DNA from: Xenorhabdus stockiae
Lineage (GTDB): Bacteria; Pseudomonadota; Gammaproteobacteria; Enterobacterales; Enterobacteriaceae
DNA length: 64,000 bases
Direction: 5' to 3'
Assembly: GCF_002632825.1 (NCBI RefSeq)
Contig: NZ_NJAJ01000025.1
Location: forward strand, 1-64,000
Shown here one piece after another: positions 39,904-48,690 of the stretch. How positions within the stretch are numbered: position 1 is the first letter of the stretch; every line of letters starts with the position of its first letter. The position numbers and the translations under genes were made by a program. Under the pieces are notes generated by a model. That model ran no database searches. It was not told the DNA's origin and worked only from the letters and a program-made list of their open reading frames with translations.

Positions 39904-41313
39904 ATGTCCGTTGAACATGTTTTATCCATGATTGAAGAACATCAGGTGAAGTTTATTGACTTACGTTTTACTGACACTAAAGGTAAAGAACAGCACATCA
40001 CTATTCCTGCCCACCAGATTGATGAAGACTTCTTCGAAGATGGTAAAATGTTTGACGGTTCATCTATCAAGGGCTGGAAAGGTATCAATGAATCTGACAT
40101 GGTGTTAATGCCCGATCCTTCTACAGCCATGCTTGACCCTTTCTTTGATGATGCAACTCTGATTATTCGTTGCGATATTCTGGAACCCGGCACCATGCAG
40201 GGTTATGGTCGTGATCCACGCTCCATTGCAAAACGTGCAGAAGATTTCCTGCGTTCCAGTGATATTGCTGACACTGTTCTGTTCGGGCCAGAGCCAGAAT
40301 TCTTTCTGTTCGATGATGTTCGTTTCGGCAGTTCTATCTCAGGCTCTTATTACCATATTGATGATACCGAAGCGGCATGGAACAGTGGAACCCGCTACGA
40401 AGGTGGTAACAAAGGCCACCGTCCCGGTCTCAAAGGCGGCTATTTCCCAGTTCCCCCGGTAGATTCTTCTCAGGATCTGCGCTCAGCAATGTGTCTGACG
40501 ATGGAAGAGATGGGGCTGGTTGTGGAAGCGCATCACCATGAAGTTGCAACCGCAGGCCAGAACGAAGTCGCAACCCGCTTTAATACTATGACCAAAAAAG
40601 CGGATGAAACCCAGATTTACAAATATGTTGTACATAATGTCGCCCATGCTTTCGGTAAAACCGCCACATTTATGCCGAAACCACTAGTTGGAGATAATGG
40701 CTCAGGCATGCACTGTCATATGTCACTGTCCAAAGGCGGTGTTAACCTGTTCGCGGGCGACAAATACGGTGGTTTGTCCGAAATGGCACTTTATTATATC
40801 GGCGGTATTATCAAACATGCCCGTGCTCTGAATGCCTTTACCAATCCAACAACCAACTCATACAAACGTCTGGTGCCCGGTTTTGAAGCTCCAGTGATGC
40901 TGGCCTATTCTGCCCGTAACCGCTCAGCTTCTATCCGTATTCCGGTTGTTGCCAGCAGTAAAGCCCGTCGGATTGAAGTCCGTTTCCCTGATCCGGCTGC
41001 AAACCCTTATCTGGCGTTCTCAGCTCTGCTGATGGCAGGCCTTGATGGGATCATCAATAAAATACATCCGGGTGATTCAATGGATAAAAACCTGTATGAC
41101 CTGCCAGCCGAAGAAGCACAAGAAATCCCAACCGTGGCCTCTTCTTTGGAAGAAGCACTGGCGGCTCTGGATGCAGACCGTGAATTCCTGACACGCGGTG
41201 GTGTTTTCACTGATGATGCAATTGATGCTTATATCGGTGTACTGAATGGTGAAATTGAACGCGTCCGCATGACACCACACCCTCTGGAGTTTGAACTGTA
41301 TTACAGCGTGTAA
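39904..41313 (+). CDS. glnA: Type I glutamine synthetase GlnA
   Basis: Dodecameric enzyme that makes glutamine from glutamate, ammonia and ATP. The beta-grasp signature FDGSSIKGW, the catalytic segment [12 protein letters not shown], the ATP-binding [16 protein letters not shown], and [15 protein letters not shown] are intact. The adenylylation tyrosine is Tyr398 (Tyr397 in mature numbering) in DKNLYDLP, so GlnE control applies. The 469 residues equal E. coli. It is transcribed from a sigma-54/NtrC promoter and followed by glnL and glnG. Confidence 0.99.
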   Translation: MSVEHVLSMIEEHQVKFIDLRFTDTKGKEQHITIPAHQIDEDFFEDGKMFDGSSIKGWKGINESDMVLMPDPSTAMLDPFFDDATLIIRCDILEPGTMQGYGRDPRSIAKRAEDFLRSSDIADTVLFGPEPEFFLFDDVRFGSSISGSYYHIDDTEAAWNSGTRYEGGNKGHRPGLKGGYFPVPPVDSSQDLRSAMCLTMEEMGLVVEAHHHEVATAGQNEVATRFNTMTKKADETQIYKYVVHNVAHAFGKTATFMPKPLVGDNGSGMHCHMSLSKGGVNLFAGDKYGGLSEMALYYIGGIIKHARALNAFTNPTTNSYKRLVPGFEAPVMLAYSARNRSASIRIPVVASSKARRIEVRFPDPAANPYLAFSALLMAGLDGIINKIHPGDSMDKNLYDLPAEEAQEIPTVASSLEEALAALDADREFLTRGGVFTDDAIDAYIGVLNGEIERVRMTPHPLEFELYYSV

Positions 41314-41366
41314 TGCTTAAAAGCATCACCGCCGTTCTTGATTAGTTTTGTTGCCGTGAAACTTTT

Positions 41367-41392
41367 GGCCCATTTTCGAATGGGTCCTTTTC
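41367..41392 (+). terminator. Terminator between glnA and glnL
   Basis: GGCCCATT-TTCG-AATGGGTCC is followed by TTTTCCTT, about 55 bases past glnA. As in E. coli, a partial terminator would lower glnLG relative to glnA. Confidence 0.75.
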
Positions 41393-41462
41393 CTTCTGAC
41401 CTTTCCCTCCGATATCTCAGATATAAAGAGGGGTACTCAATTTATGATTAAATAAGATACAA

Positions 41463-41479
41463 TGCACCAAAAAAGTGCA
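41463..41479 (+). promoter_or_regulatory. NtrC site at the glnL promoter
   Basis: TGCACCAAAAAAGTGCA matches NtrC consensus TGCAC-N7-GTGCA exactly and lies nine bases before the glnL start codon. In E. coli a site at glnLp mediates repression by NtrC, and the placement here suggests the same autoregulation. Confidence 0.82.
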
Positions 41480-41487
41480 AAGGTTGA

Positions 41488-42537
41488 ATGGCAATGGCTG
41501 ATTTTCCCAAAGCAGAACAAATTCTTGATTCATTGATAAATAGTGTATTAGTGCTGGATAACGATTTGATTATCCACTATGCCAATCATTCCGCTATGCA
41601 ACTTCTGGCACAAAGTACACGTAAATTATTCGGCACTCCGCTTCCGGTTTTATTCAGCTATATCTCGCTGGATACGGAATTTATGCGATCCAGCCTGATA
41701 CGCGGGCATGGTTTTACAGATAACGAAGTGATATTGGTGATCAATAATCACTCGCATGTTATGTCGCTCAGTGCCCAGCCAATTTCCGAACAGTTTATTC
41801 TGTTGGAACTCGCTCCTATGGATAGTCAGCGACGTTTAAGCCAAGAGCAGGTACAACAGGCACAACAGATAGCTGCACGGGAATTGGTTCGGGGGCTGGC
41901 ACATGAAATTAAAAATCCGCTGGGGGGTTTACGGGGAGCCGCTCAATTACTGGCAAAGACATTGCCGGATCCCTCTTTGCGGGAATATACACAAGTCATT
42001 ATTGAACAGGCTGACAGACTTCGTACCCTTGTCGATCGGTTATTGGGGCCTCAACATCCGGGGGCTAAGATTAGCCAGAGCATCCACCATGTTGTCGAGC
42101 GGGTTTATCAGTTGGTATCACTGGAAATGCCCAGTAATATTACTCTGGTCAAAGATTACGACCCCAGCCTGCCGGAGCTGTCTCATTACCCTGATCAAAT
42201 TGAGCAGGTTTTATTAAACATCACCCGCAATGCGCTACAGGCATTAGGTAATCAAAAAGGCACTATTACTTTACGTACCCGGACAGCCTTCCAGATCACC
42301 TTGCACGGTGAACGTTACCGTTTGGCAGCCCGGATTGATATTGAAGATAATGGGCCGGGCATTCCTCCGAATATTCAGGATATGCTATTTTACCCAATGG
42401 TGAGTGGGCATGAAGGCGGAACCGGGCTTGGGTTATCTATTGTCCGCAATCTCATTGATCAGCACACGGGAAAAATAGAATTTACTAGCTGGCCGGGGCA
42501 TACGGAATTTTCCATTTACCTGCCTATCAAGAAATAG
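41488..42537 (+). CDS. glnL: Nitrogen regulation sensor kinase GlnL (NtrB)
   Basis: Soluble histidine kinase/phosphatase that controls NtrC in response to PII. An N-terminal PAS domain (about 10-110, [21 protein letters not shown]) is followed by the H-box [15 protein letters not shown] with phosphoacceptor His139, then an HATPase with N box [12 protein letters not shown]1 EDNGPGIP and G2 GTGLGLSI. The 349 residues equal E. coli GlnL. The ATG lies directly downstream of an NtrC site. The RBS is AAAGG before ATG 41488. Confidence 0.97.
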   Translation: MAMADFPKAEQILDSLINSVLVLDNDLIIHYANHSAMQLLAQSTRKLFGTPLPVLFSYISLDTEFMRSSLIRGHGFTDNEVILVINNHSHVMSLSAQPISEQFILLELAPMDSQRRLSQEQVQQAQQIAARELVRGLAHEIKNPLGGLRGAAQLLAKTLPDPSLREYTQVIIEQADRLRTLVDRLLGPQHPGAKISQSIHHVVERVYQLVSLEMPSNITLVKDYDPSLPELSHYPDQIEQVLLNITRNALQALGNQKGTITLRTRTAFQITLHGERYRLAARIDIEDNGPGIPPNIQDMLFYPMVSGHEGGTGLGLSIVRNLIDQHTGKIEFTSWPGHTEFSIYLPIKK

Positions 42538-42545
42538 GGGATATC

Positions 42546-43976
42546 ATGCAACGAGGAAAAATCTGGATCGTTGATGACGACAGTTCTATCCGCTGGGTAC
42601 TTGAACGGGCGTTGAGCGGCGCGGGTATGGATTGTGTCAGTTTTGAAAATGCAGATTCCGTATTGGCTGCATTATCACAGAACAGCCCTGAAGTACTGCT
42701 GTCAGACATCCGTATGCCGGGTCTTGATGGATTAAGTTTGCTCAATCAAATCAGGCAGAATCACCCCCAGCTTCCGGTCATCATTATGACCGCCCATTCT
42801 GATTTAGATGCAGCCGTCAGTGCCTATCAGCACGGAGCATTCGATTATCTGCCAAAGCCGTTTGATATTGATGAAACGGTCGCACTGGTTGAACGGGCAT
42901 TAAGCCATTCACGTGAACAACAACAAACTTCCCGCAGTCCGAAAATAGCCTCATCGGTTTCTGAAATAATCGGAGAAGCTCCTGCCATGCAGGAGGTATA
43001 CCGGATTATCGGGCGCCTTTCCCGCTCTTCCATCAGTGTGTTAATCAATGGTGAATCGGGAACAGGAAAAGAGCTGGTAGCTCATGCCCTGCATCGCCAT
43101 AGCCCAAGAGCCGCCGCGCCTTTTATTGCCCTGAATATGGCGGCGATCCCAAAAGATTTAATTGAATCAGAGTTATTCGGCCATGAAAAAGGGGCTTTCA
43201 CCGGAGCTAATCAGGTTCGTCAAGGGCGCTTCGAACAGGCCAATGGCGGTTCACTGTTTCTGGACGAAATCGGCGATATGCCACTGGATATCCAGACGCG
43301 CCTGTTACGGGTTCTGGCAGAAGGGCAGTTTTATCGGGTTGGTGGCTATGCACCGGTAAAAGTTGATGTCCGTATTATTGCCGCCACTCATCAGAATCTT
43401 GAACAACGGGTCGAAGAAGGTAAGTTCAGAGAAGACCTTTATCATCGCCTGAATGTCATTCGATTGCAGCTCCCCCCATTACGGGATCGTGTGGAAGATA
43501 TTCCCCGTATCGCTCAACATTTCCTGCAACAGACCGCCAAAGAGCTGGGAATTGAGGCCAAAGAACTGCATCCTGATACTGAAAAAGCCCTGATGAACCT
43601 ATCATGGTCCGGGAATGTCCGTCAGCTGGAAAATGTCTGCCGCTGGCTAACGGTGATGGCTGTCAGTAAAGAAATTCTGGTACAGGATCTACCAACTGAT
43701 TTAATTGAAAGTCAGCCCGTTGAGCAAACAGATAATGTTCTTGTTTCCGGTTTTTCATCATCAGAAGAGTGGCCACAACAATTAGCGACATGGGCAGAGA
43801 ATGCCTTACAAGCCGGCAAGACGGATCTTCTTTCTGACGCTTTACCATTATTGGAGCGAACCTTACTTAACTGCGCATTAACGCATACTAATGGACATAA
43901 GCAGGAAGCAGCCCGTTTACTTGGCTGGGGCAGAAATACAATCACGCGGAAATTGAAGGAATTGGGGTTGGAGTGA
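42546..43976 (+). CDS. glnG: Nitrogen regulator GlnG (NtrC)
   Basis: Sigma-54-dependent enhancer-binding protein activated by GlnL. The receiver domain has acidic pocket DDD (10-12) and phosphorylation site Asp54 in LLSDIRMPG. The AAA+ domain has Walker A GESGTGKE, the GAFTGA loop that contacts sigma-54, and Walker B LFLDEIGDMP. The C-terminal Fis-type HTH is QEAARLLGWGRNTITRKLKELG. There are 476 residues, compared with 469 in E. coli. The RBS AGGGG precedes ATG 42546 by five bases. It starts eight bases after glnL. The NtrC sites at 39643 and 41463 are its expected targets. Confidence 0.98.
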   Translation: MQRGKIWIVDDDSSIRWVLERALSGAGMDCVSFENADSVLAALSQNSPEVLLSDIRMPGLDGLSLLNQIRQNHPQLPVIIMTAHSDLDAAVSAYQHGAFDYLPKPFDIDETVALVERALSHSREQQQTSRSPKIASSVSEIIGEAPAMQEVYRIIGRLSRSSISVLINGESGTGKELVAHALHRHSPRAAAPFIALNMAAIPKDLIESELFGHEKGAFTGANQVRQGRFEQANGGSLFLDEIGDMPLDIQTRLLRVLAEGQFYRVGGYAPVKVDVRIIAATHQNLEQRVEEGKFREDLYHRLNVIRLQLPPLRDRVEDIPRIAQHFLQQTAKELGIEAKELHPDTEKALMNLSWSGNVRQLENVCRWLTVMAVSKEILVQDLPTDLIESQPVEQTDNVLVSGFSSSEEWPQQLATWAENALQAGKTDLLSDALPLLERTLLNCALTHTNGHKQEAARLLGWGRNTITRKLKELGLE

Positions 43977-43984
43977 TATATCAG

Positions 43985-44392
43985 CTATCTATTACTAAGT
44001 AGATATTTAGAAAAGTCAGTAAACTGGGTTAATATCGCTTCATCATTTGTTACTAATATTATCCCTTCGTATTTGGCTTGAGCCACTAGCATAAGATCAA
44101 AAGGATCCCGGTGCTTTACTATCGGTAATTCATAATAGCTAAGAGAATGCTCTATTGTTACCATCAAAGGCAAAAAACCCACCTCATTCTGTGCCACATC
44201 AGTGATAATTGCTGGCTCAAAAGAATAATCACTCCTGCCCAATCTCCTCTTTATCGCTATTTCCTGAATACTGACAGCACTGAAATAGACTTCATTATCA
44301 GTATCTCTCAATAATTCATTGATTTCTTTTTTCAGCTTTGCGGGTTCAGCCAGATACCAGAGCAAAATATGTGTATCTAATAAATAACGCAT
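43985..44392 (-). CDS. PIN-domain toxin (VapC type) of a toxin-antitoxin pair
   Basis: Putative endoribonuclease of the PIN fold, 135 residues. It begins MRYLLDTHILLWYL, with the first metal-binding Asp in LLDTH. Further acidic residues are Glu in SIQEIAIK, Asp in KHRDPFDLMLVAQA and Asp in TNDEAI, the normal PIN catalytic set. The start ATG overlaps the antitoxin stop as TAATG, typical of type II modules. The module sits between glnG and hemN, which are close neighbours in E. coli, so it is an insertion. The target RNA is unknown. Confidence 0.88.
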   Translation of the reverse strand: MRYLLDTHILLWYLAEPAKLKKEINELLRDTDNEVYFSAVSIQEIAIKRRLGRSDYSFEPAIITDVAQNEVGFLPLMVTIEHSLSYYELPIVKHRDPFDLMLVAQAKYEGIILVTNDEAILTQFTDFSKYLLSNR

Positions 44393-44718
44393 TACTCTTT
44401 CCCTTCAAACATAGAAAGAATTTCACGATCATATCTGGCAAACTCTTCCTCTGTCGGCACAGAAATCTTTCCAGTTAAGACACCAATCGGCCTTAATTGC
44501 TTTTCAGGATTAGCAAGCCCACCTATCGGTCTCTTCACCCTAAGCTTTGCAAGTTTTGTCACTATATTCGGGACATGTTTTCCACGAGAACGACGGTAAG
44601 CCTTCACCTCTACTATTTCTTTACCACCATCTCTGATAACAACTGCCTGACCTTGCCTGATGACAGCTCTTAATTCTTCAGGTAACTCTGCAATATTGAG
44701 TTTCATTTCTGTACTCAT
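44392..44718 (-). CDS. Antitoxin of the PIN-domain pair (Phd/YefM-like)
   Basis: A 108-residue antitoxin encoded immediately upstream of, and overlapping by one base, the PIN toxin. The N-terminus MSTEMKLNIAELPEELRA followed by VIRQGQAVVIRDGGKEIVEVKA is like the DNA-binding part of Phd/YefM antitoxins. The C-terminal acidic tail (PTEEEFARYDREILSMF) should wrap the toxin. ATG 44718 has GGGAGGA four bases upstream, so I preferred it over an in-frame start at 44748. Antitoxins of this type usually autorepress the operon. Confidence 0.85.
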   Translation of the reverse strand: MSTEMKLNIAELPEELRAVIRQGQAVVIRDGGKEIVEVKAYRRSRGKHVPNIVTKLAKLRVKRPIGGLANPEKQLRPIGVLTGKISVPTEEEFARYDREILSMFEGKE

Positions 44719-44797
44719 AAATCCTCCCTTAAAATTGAAGGTGTGCATTAATTTTAACCAACTATTGATTAAAAGTTAACTTGAATACTCAACAAAT

Positions 44798-46171
44798 TCA
44801 TATCACCCGTGAAAACTGCCGCTGGCGCATTTGATTACGCAGGTAATGATCAAAACACATGCAAATATTGCGGATTAGCAAACGCCCTTTTGCTGATACC
44901 CGAATCTGCTTTTCACTCACTTCAACCAGCCCATCTTGCACCAACGGTGCCAATAATTGCAGATCTTCGGCGAAATAATCTGTGAAACTCACGCTATAAG
45001 CACACTCAATATCAGCAAAATTTAACCGGAAGTTACAAATCAGTGCCTTAATCACATCACGACGGATGCAATCATCTTGCGTCAGCGCTAACCCCCGCCA
45101 TAACGCATGCCCCTGCGCGTTTACCTCAGCATAGTAGGTTTTGAGATCTTTTTGGTTCTGTACATAACAGTCGCCCAACATACTGATAGCCGAAACACCG
45201 ATGCCCAATAAGTCACAGTCATCTTGGGTGGTGTATCCCTGAAAATTGCGATGCAGTACACCTTCTCTTTGGGCAATCGCTAATTCATCATCAGGGCGAG
45301 CGAAGTGATCCATGCCAATAAACTGATAGCCGTTACCTGTTAAAGTCGCGATAGTTTGCTGCAAAATATCCAGTTTCTGTGCCGCACTCGGTAAATCACT
45401 CTCTTTAATTTTGCGTTGTGCCGCAAATAGATTCGGCATGTGAGCATAATTGAACACACTCAGACGATCCGGCGATAACGCCAGTACACGCTGCAATGTG
45501 AAAGCAAAACTTTCCGGTGTCTGCTTGGGTAGGCCATAAATCAAATCAATACTGGTTGATGTAAAACCTGTCTCGCGGGCACGATTGACCAATTCGAAGA
45601 TAAAATCCTCGTCCTGTTCACGATTGACCAGACACTGAACTTCCTTGTTGAAATCCTGCACTCCCATACTCAGTCGGTTAAAACCCTCATTGCGCAGATG
45701 ATCAATGACATTCAGCTCAATTTCACGCGGATCAATTTCTATGGAAATTTCAGCATCGGGCAGAAAACAGAAGTGGCTACGCAACATCGACATCAATCGG
45801 CTAATCTGCATCTTATCGAGATACGTCGGCGTTCCTCCCCCCCAGTGCATCTGACTGACTTTCCGATGAGGAAATAACTTTGCCCTTGTTGCTATCTCTT
45901 GTTCCAGAACAGCCAGATAATCATCCGCTTTATGTTTCTGCCGCGTAACCAGCTTATTGCAGCCGCAGAAATAACAAAGTTTATGACAAAACGGGATATG
46001 AATATAAAGGGAAAGAGGACGCTCAGGGTAACGCGCTGCGGCCTGTATGAACGCCGCATTATCATACTGCTGGTTAAATTCCAGCGCTGTTGGGTATGAA
46101 GTATAACGAGGCCCTGAATAATTATATTTTTGGATCAAAGGCAGATCCCAGACAATGGCTTGCTCTGACAT
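44798..46171 (-). CDS. hemN: Oxygen-independent coproporphyrinogen III dehydrogenase HemN
   Basis: Radical-SAM enzyme that converts coproporphyrinogen III to protoporphyrinogen IX under anaerobic conditions. The [4Fe-4S] motif is C62-x3-C66-x2-C69, followed by C71 (FCHKLCYFCGCN), all needed in HemN. The AdoMet-binding GGGTPTYL and DLIYGLPKQT segments follow. The 457 residues equal E. coli HemN. ATG 46171 has GAAGAG upstream. Its position between the glnALG operon and yihI is the E. coli arrangement, with the toxin-antitoxin pair inserted. Confidence 0.97.
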   Translation of the reverse strand: MSEQAIVWDLPLIQKYNYSGPRYTSYPTALEFNQQYDNAAFIQAAARYPERPLSLYIHIPFCHKLCYFCGCNKLVTRQKHKADDYLAVLEQEIATRAKLFPHRKVSQMHWGGGTPTYLDKMQISRLMSMLRSHFCFLPDAEISIEIDPREIELNVIDHLRNEGFNRLSMGVQDFNKEVQCLVNREQDEDFIFELVNRARETGFTSTSIDLIYGLPKQTPESFAFTLQRVLALSPDRLSVFNYAHMPNLFAAQRKIKESDLPSAAQKLDILQQTIATLTGNGYQFIGMDHFARPDDELAIAQREGVLHRNFQGYTTQDDCDLLGIGVSAISMLGDCYVQNQKDLKTYYAEVNAQGHALWRGLALTQDDCIRRDVIKALICNFRLNFADIECAYSVSFTDYFAEDLQLLAPLVQDGLVEVSEKQIRVSAKGRLLIRNICMCFDHYLRNQMRQRQFSRVI

Positions 46172-46260
46172 GCTTATCTCTTCCGCTGTTCTGGCCTATC
46201 AAATGGGCTGCTATAGTTTACCCAATCAGCATAGCAAATACCATATTGAAAGTATGGGTA

Positions 46261-46391
46261 TATACACAATGGATTTCAAAATGCGTCACGGTGGCAAGAG
46301 ATAGAGTAAGTCCCCGGGAACATAGATAACTATGTGACCGGGGTGAGCGAGCGCAGCCAACAAAGAGGCAACCTGAAAAACGAAGTGTATA
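46261..46391 (+). repeat. ERIC-type intergenic repeat, copy 4
   Basis: About 131 bases from TATACACAATGGATTTC to CGAAGTGTATA, with core GTGACCGGGGTGAGCGAGCG. It lies between hemN and yihI, both minus-strand, so it would be in the 3' end of a yihI transcript. Confidence 0.92.
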
Positions 46392-46459
46392 CCGCCTTTG
46401 ATGATCAAGATAATTTATGCATGAATGGCTAGCCATTCAGAACCGTTAACCTTCAGGAA

Positions 46460-46975
46460 TTATTTACCTTTCAGCAACTGCATAATGTCGTCTTGTTTTT
46501 CTTCTTCGCTGTCATCCTCTTCCAGATCGATACCCAGCTCTTCCATCAGAACATCAATGCGATCGAGCATCTTATCGACATAGACATTATCTTCTTCGGA
46601 AAGGTTTTCACCCTGCTCAAGACGTGCCAGCAAATCATCCAGACGTTCATCATTTTCCAGCATTTCCAGTTCTTCCCGCGCTGACAAGCGAGGTTTTTCG
46701 GGCGCTTTAGGCTGTTTCGCTACTGGCTTAGCGACTGCTTTTTCACCAACAATCAACGGAACCGCGACTTTACTCCCGATACGAGGATCTCTCTCTTGCT
46801 TAGTACCAGTCTGTTTTTTCTGGTTACTTTCCTGATGGCGATTACCGGATGGATTACCGCGATGTTTTTTCTGGCGCTTACGCTCACGCCCTTCTGCGTT
46901 TAATTCTTCACGGCTTTTTCTTTTGTGCTTACCCGCAGAGGCTCTTGCCGGGGATTTTTTCTTTAACTGATTCAT
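46460..46975 (-). CDS. yihI: Der GTPase-activating protein YihI
   Basis: Stimulates the GTPase Der and so modulates 50S ribosome assembly. The protein has 171 residues. The N-terminal half is very basic (KKKSPARASAGKHKRKSREE) and the C-terminal half is acidic (LEEDDSEEEKQDD), a pattern typical of YihI. Blocks DPRIGSK-VPL and ENDERLDDLLARLEQGE match E. coli YihI. The start was set at ATG 46975, because the in-frame extension to 47056 has no counterpart. It is upstream of hemN. Confidence 0.93.
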   Translation of the reverse strand: MNQLKKKSPARASAGKHKRKSREELNAEGRERKRQKKHRGNPSGNRHQESNQKKQTGTKQERDPRIGSKVAVPLIVGEKAVAKPVAKQPKAPEKPRLSAREELEMLENDERLDDLLARLEQGENLSEEDNVYVDKMLDRIDVLMEELGIDLEEDDSEEEKQDDIMQLLKGK

Positions 46976-47122
46976 AGCGTGTGACTCAACTCGTGTTATC
47001 AAGATATTTTCGGCGGAATCTAACAGAATCCACATATAACATCCAATGTCATTCACTTATTCTTTCAAGTTCAGCTACTATTTTGAGTTACCTTAACTCA
47101 AATAATATAAGCCTTAGCAACT

Positions 47123-48589
47123 ATGCGTTTCTTTGATATTTCTTATAGAACTTCATTGTATCTTTGGTGTATTGGTTATGCTGTCTTATGGATGTTAGTA
47201 AGTTATTACCTTGATCCGACTGTTCCCTATGATGCTGTAGAAGCCCTGAACTGGGGCATAAACGGTGAATGGGGTTCCCCGAAAAACCCGTGGCTGGTGG
47301 GTGTTGTGATGTTACCAGCTATTCATATCAGCCATATTTCTCTCAGTTTTTATTGGTATTTCATCCATTTTGCTGTCATTGCTGTAGGTATGATGGGTGT
47401 CTGGCAGCTGGCTTTGCGCTTAACAGGAAAAATTGAACTGGCATGGCTGGCTATGCTGTCTCTCAATCTGTCTGGCGTCATCAATTTCGATATCATTCCG
47501 TATAATGACAATTATCTGCTGGTAATGTTGTGGTCGTGGTCACTATTGTTCTTCCTGAAGGCTATCGATGATCATCCCAAATGGTGGCTGGCGTTCGCGT
47601 TAGCTACAGGGTTGGCAACAATGAGTAAGTACTCTTCACTCTCGATTGTTGGCTCAGTCTTTTTACTTTCTCTGTTTGTTCCCAAAGTACGGCGACATTA
47701 TCGGGAACCACTGTTTTATCTGGCGCTTGTGCTATGGCTGATGTTGGTGTTACCCAATATCTGGTGGCTGGTAAATAACGATTTTTCTGCCTTCAAATGG
47801 GTAGACTCGCAAATCAAGCAAGGATTTAATCTGCACACCACGCGCTCTCTGTTTTCAGTCTTTTATCCTCTCATTATCGTCAGTACCATTATTTATCTAT
47901 TAGGCGGAAAAATTGGCTGGCCAAAACAGCAATCTAATCAACTGACCAATATTGTCATTCTGCTGCCCCTGCTGATTATTTATGGCTGGTTTTCCTTCAA
48001 TGAGGGCGGGCGCATGACCGAATGGCTACAGCCTTTCATGGCAGTAGCTCCAGCGCTGCTAGTCGGCTCGATAACCGTACCCCCCCATAAATCCTTAACA
48101 GGGACATTGCGAGGTCTGGCTGTGTTTGCTGTCGTAGTTCTCATTGGCTATGCCAGTATTATGCTGACAAATGTCCGTGGTGCAGGAGAAAAATTTGCCG
48201 GAATAAAAATCTTTTCCAGCCAGCTGGATCAGCGCTGGGATGAATTGTATTCAACACCACTGCATTATGTTGGAGGTGAATACCTGCATCAATGGCTGAC
48301 GTTCTACAGCCACTATCGCCCCCAAACCATACAGCCGTGGGAAACCGGTAACGGTGCGCCGCCTAATATTTATAATCGCCATATTAAAGAGAGTGATATT
48401 GTCAAATATGGTGCAGTGCTGGTGGGGAAAAGAGGGAAGAACTGCTCACAGGAGCATTTCCAGTCCACGTTGGCTACATGGCCTGCATTAACTCTCAGCC
48501 ATAAGGAAGATTTCACTTTTCAGGCACAGCCCGGCGCGGAATCTGAAGTAATTTGCATCGGTTTTATTGCACCAGAAAGCCGCCATTAA
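47123..48589 (+). CDS. GT39-type membrane glycosyltransferase (PMT/ArnT-like)
   Basis: A 488-residue polytopic protein of the dolichyl-phosphate-mannose-protein-mannosyltransferase-like (PMT_2, GT-C fold) family. The first luminal/periplasmic loop contains the Asp-rich motif DPTVPYDAVEALNW (about 30-43), where GT-C enzymes hold a catalytic Asp. About ten hydrophobic segments follow (WLAMLSLNLSGVINFDIIPY, LFYLALVLWLMLVLPNIWW), then a soluble C-terminal domain of about 120 residues. It would transfer sugar from a polyprenyl-phosphate donor, possibly to lipid A or another envelope glycan. Acceptor unknown. It is divergent from yihI and forms no operon. Confidence 0.8.
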   Translation: MRFFDISYRTSLYLWCIGYAVLWMLVSYYLDPTVPYDAVEALNWGINGEWGSPKNPWLVGVVMLPAIHISHISLSFYWYFIHFAVIAVGMMGVWQLALRLTGKIELAWLAMLSLNLSGVINFDIIPYNDNYLLVMLWSWSLLFFLKAIDDHPKWWLAFALATGLATMSKYSSLSIVGSVFLLSLFVPKVRRHYREPLFYLALVLWLMLVLPNIWWLVNNDFSAFKWVDSQIKQGFNLHTTRSLFSVFYPLIIVSTIIYLLGGKIGWPKQQSNQLTNIVILLPLLIIYGWFSFNEGGRMTEWLQPFMAVAPALLVGSITVPPHKSLTGTLRGLAVFAVVVLIGYASIMLTNVRGAGEKFAGIKIFSSQLDQRWDELYSTPLHYVGGEYLHQWLTFYSHYRPQTIQPWETGNGAPPNIYNRHIKESDIVKYGAVLVGKRGKNCSQEHFQSTLATWPALTLSHKEDFTFQAQPGAESEVICIGFIAPESRH

Positions 48590-48622
48590 TCTTTTTTTAG
48601 AAAAATATTTTGTATAATTTCT

Positions 48623-48654
48623 ATAAAAAAGCCTGATACATCAGGCTTTTTTAT
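48623..48654. terminator. Bidirectional terminator between the glycosyltransferase and adeP
   Basis: AAAAAAGCCTGA-TACA-TCAGGCTTTTTT has a strong stem with an A-run before and a T-run after, serving the two convergent genes. Confidence 0.92.
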
Positions 48655-48690
48655 ATTGCTCGGTACTCTGTTTAGCTGAGATTATAATTA

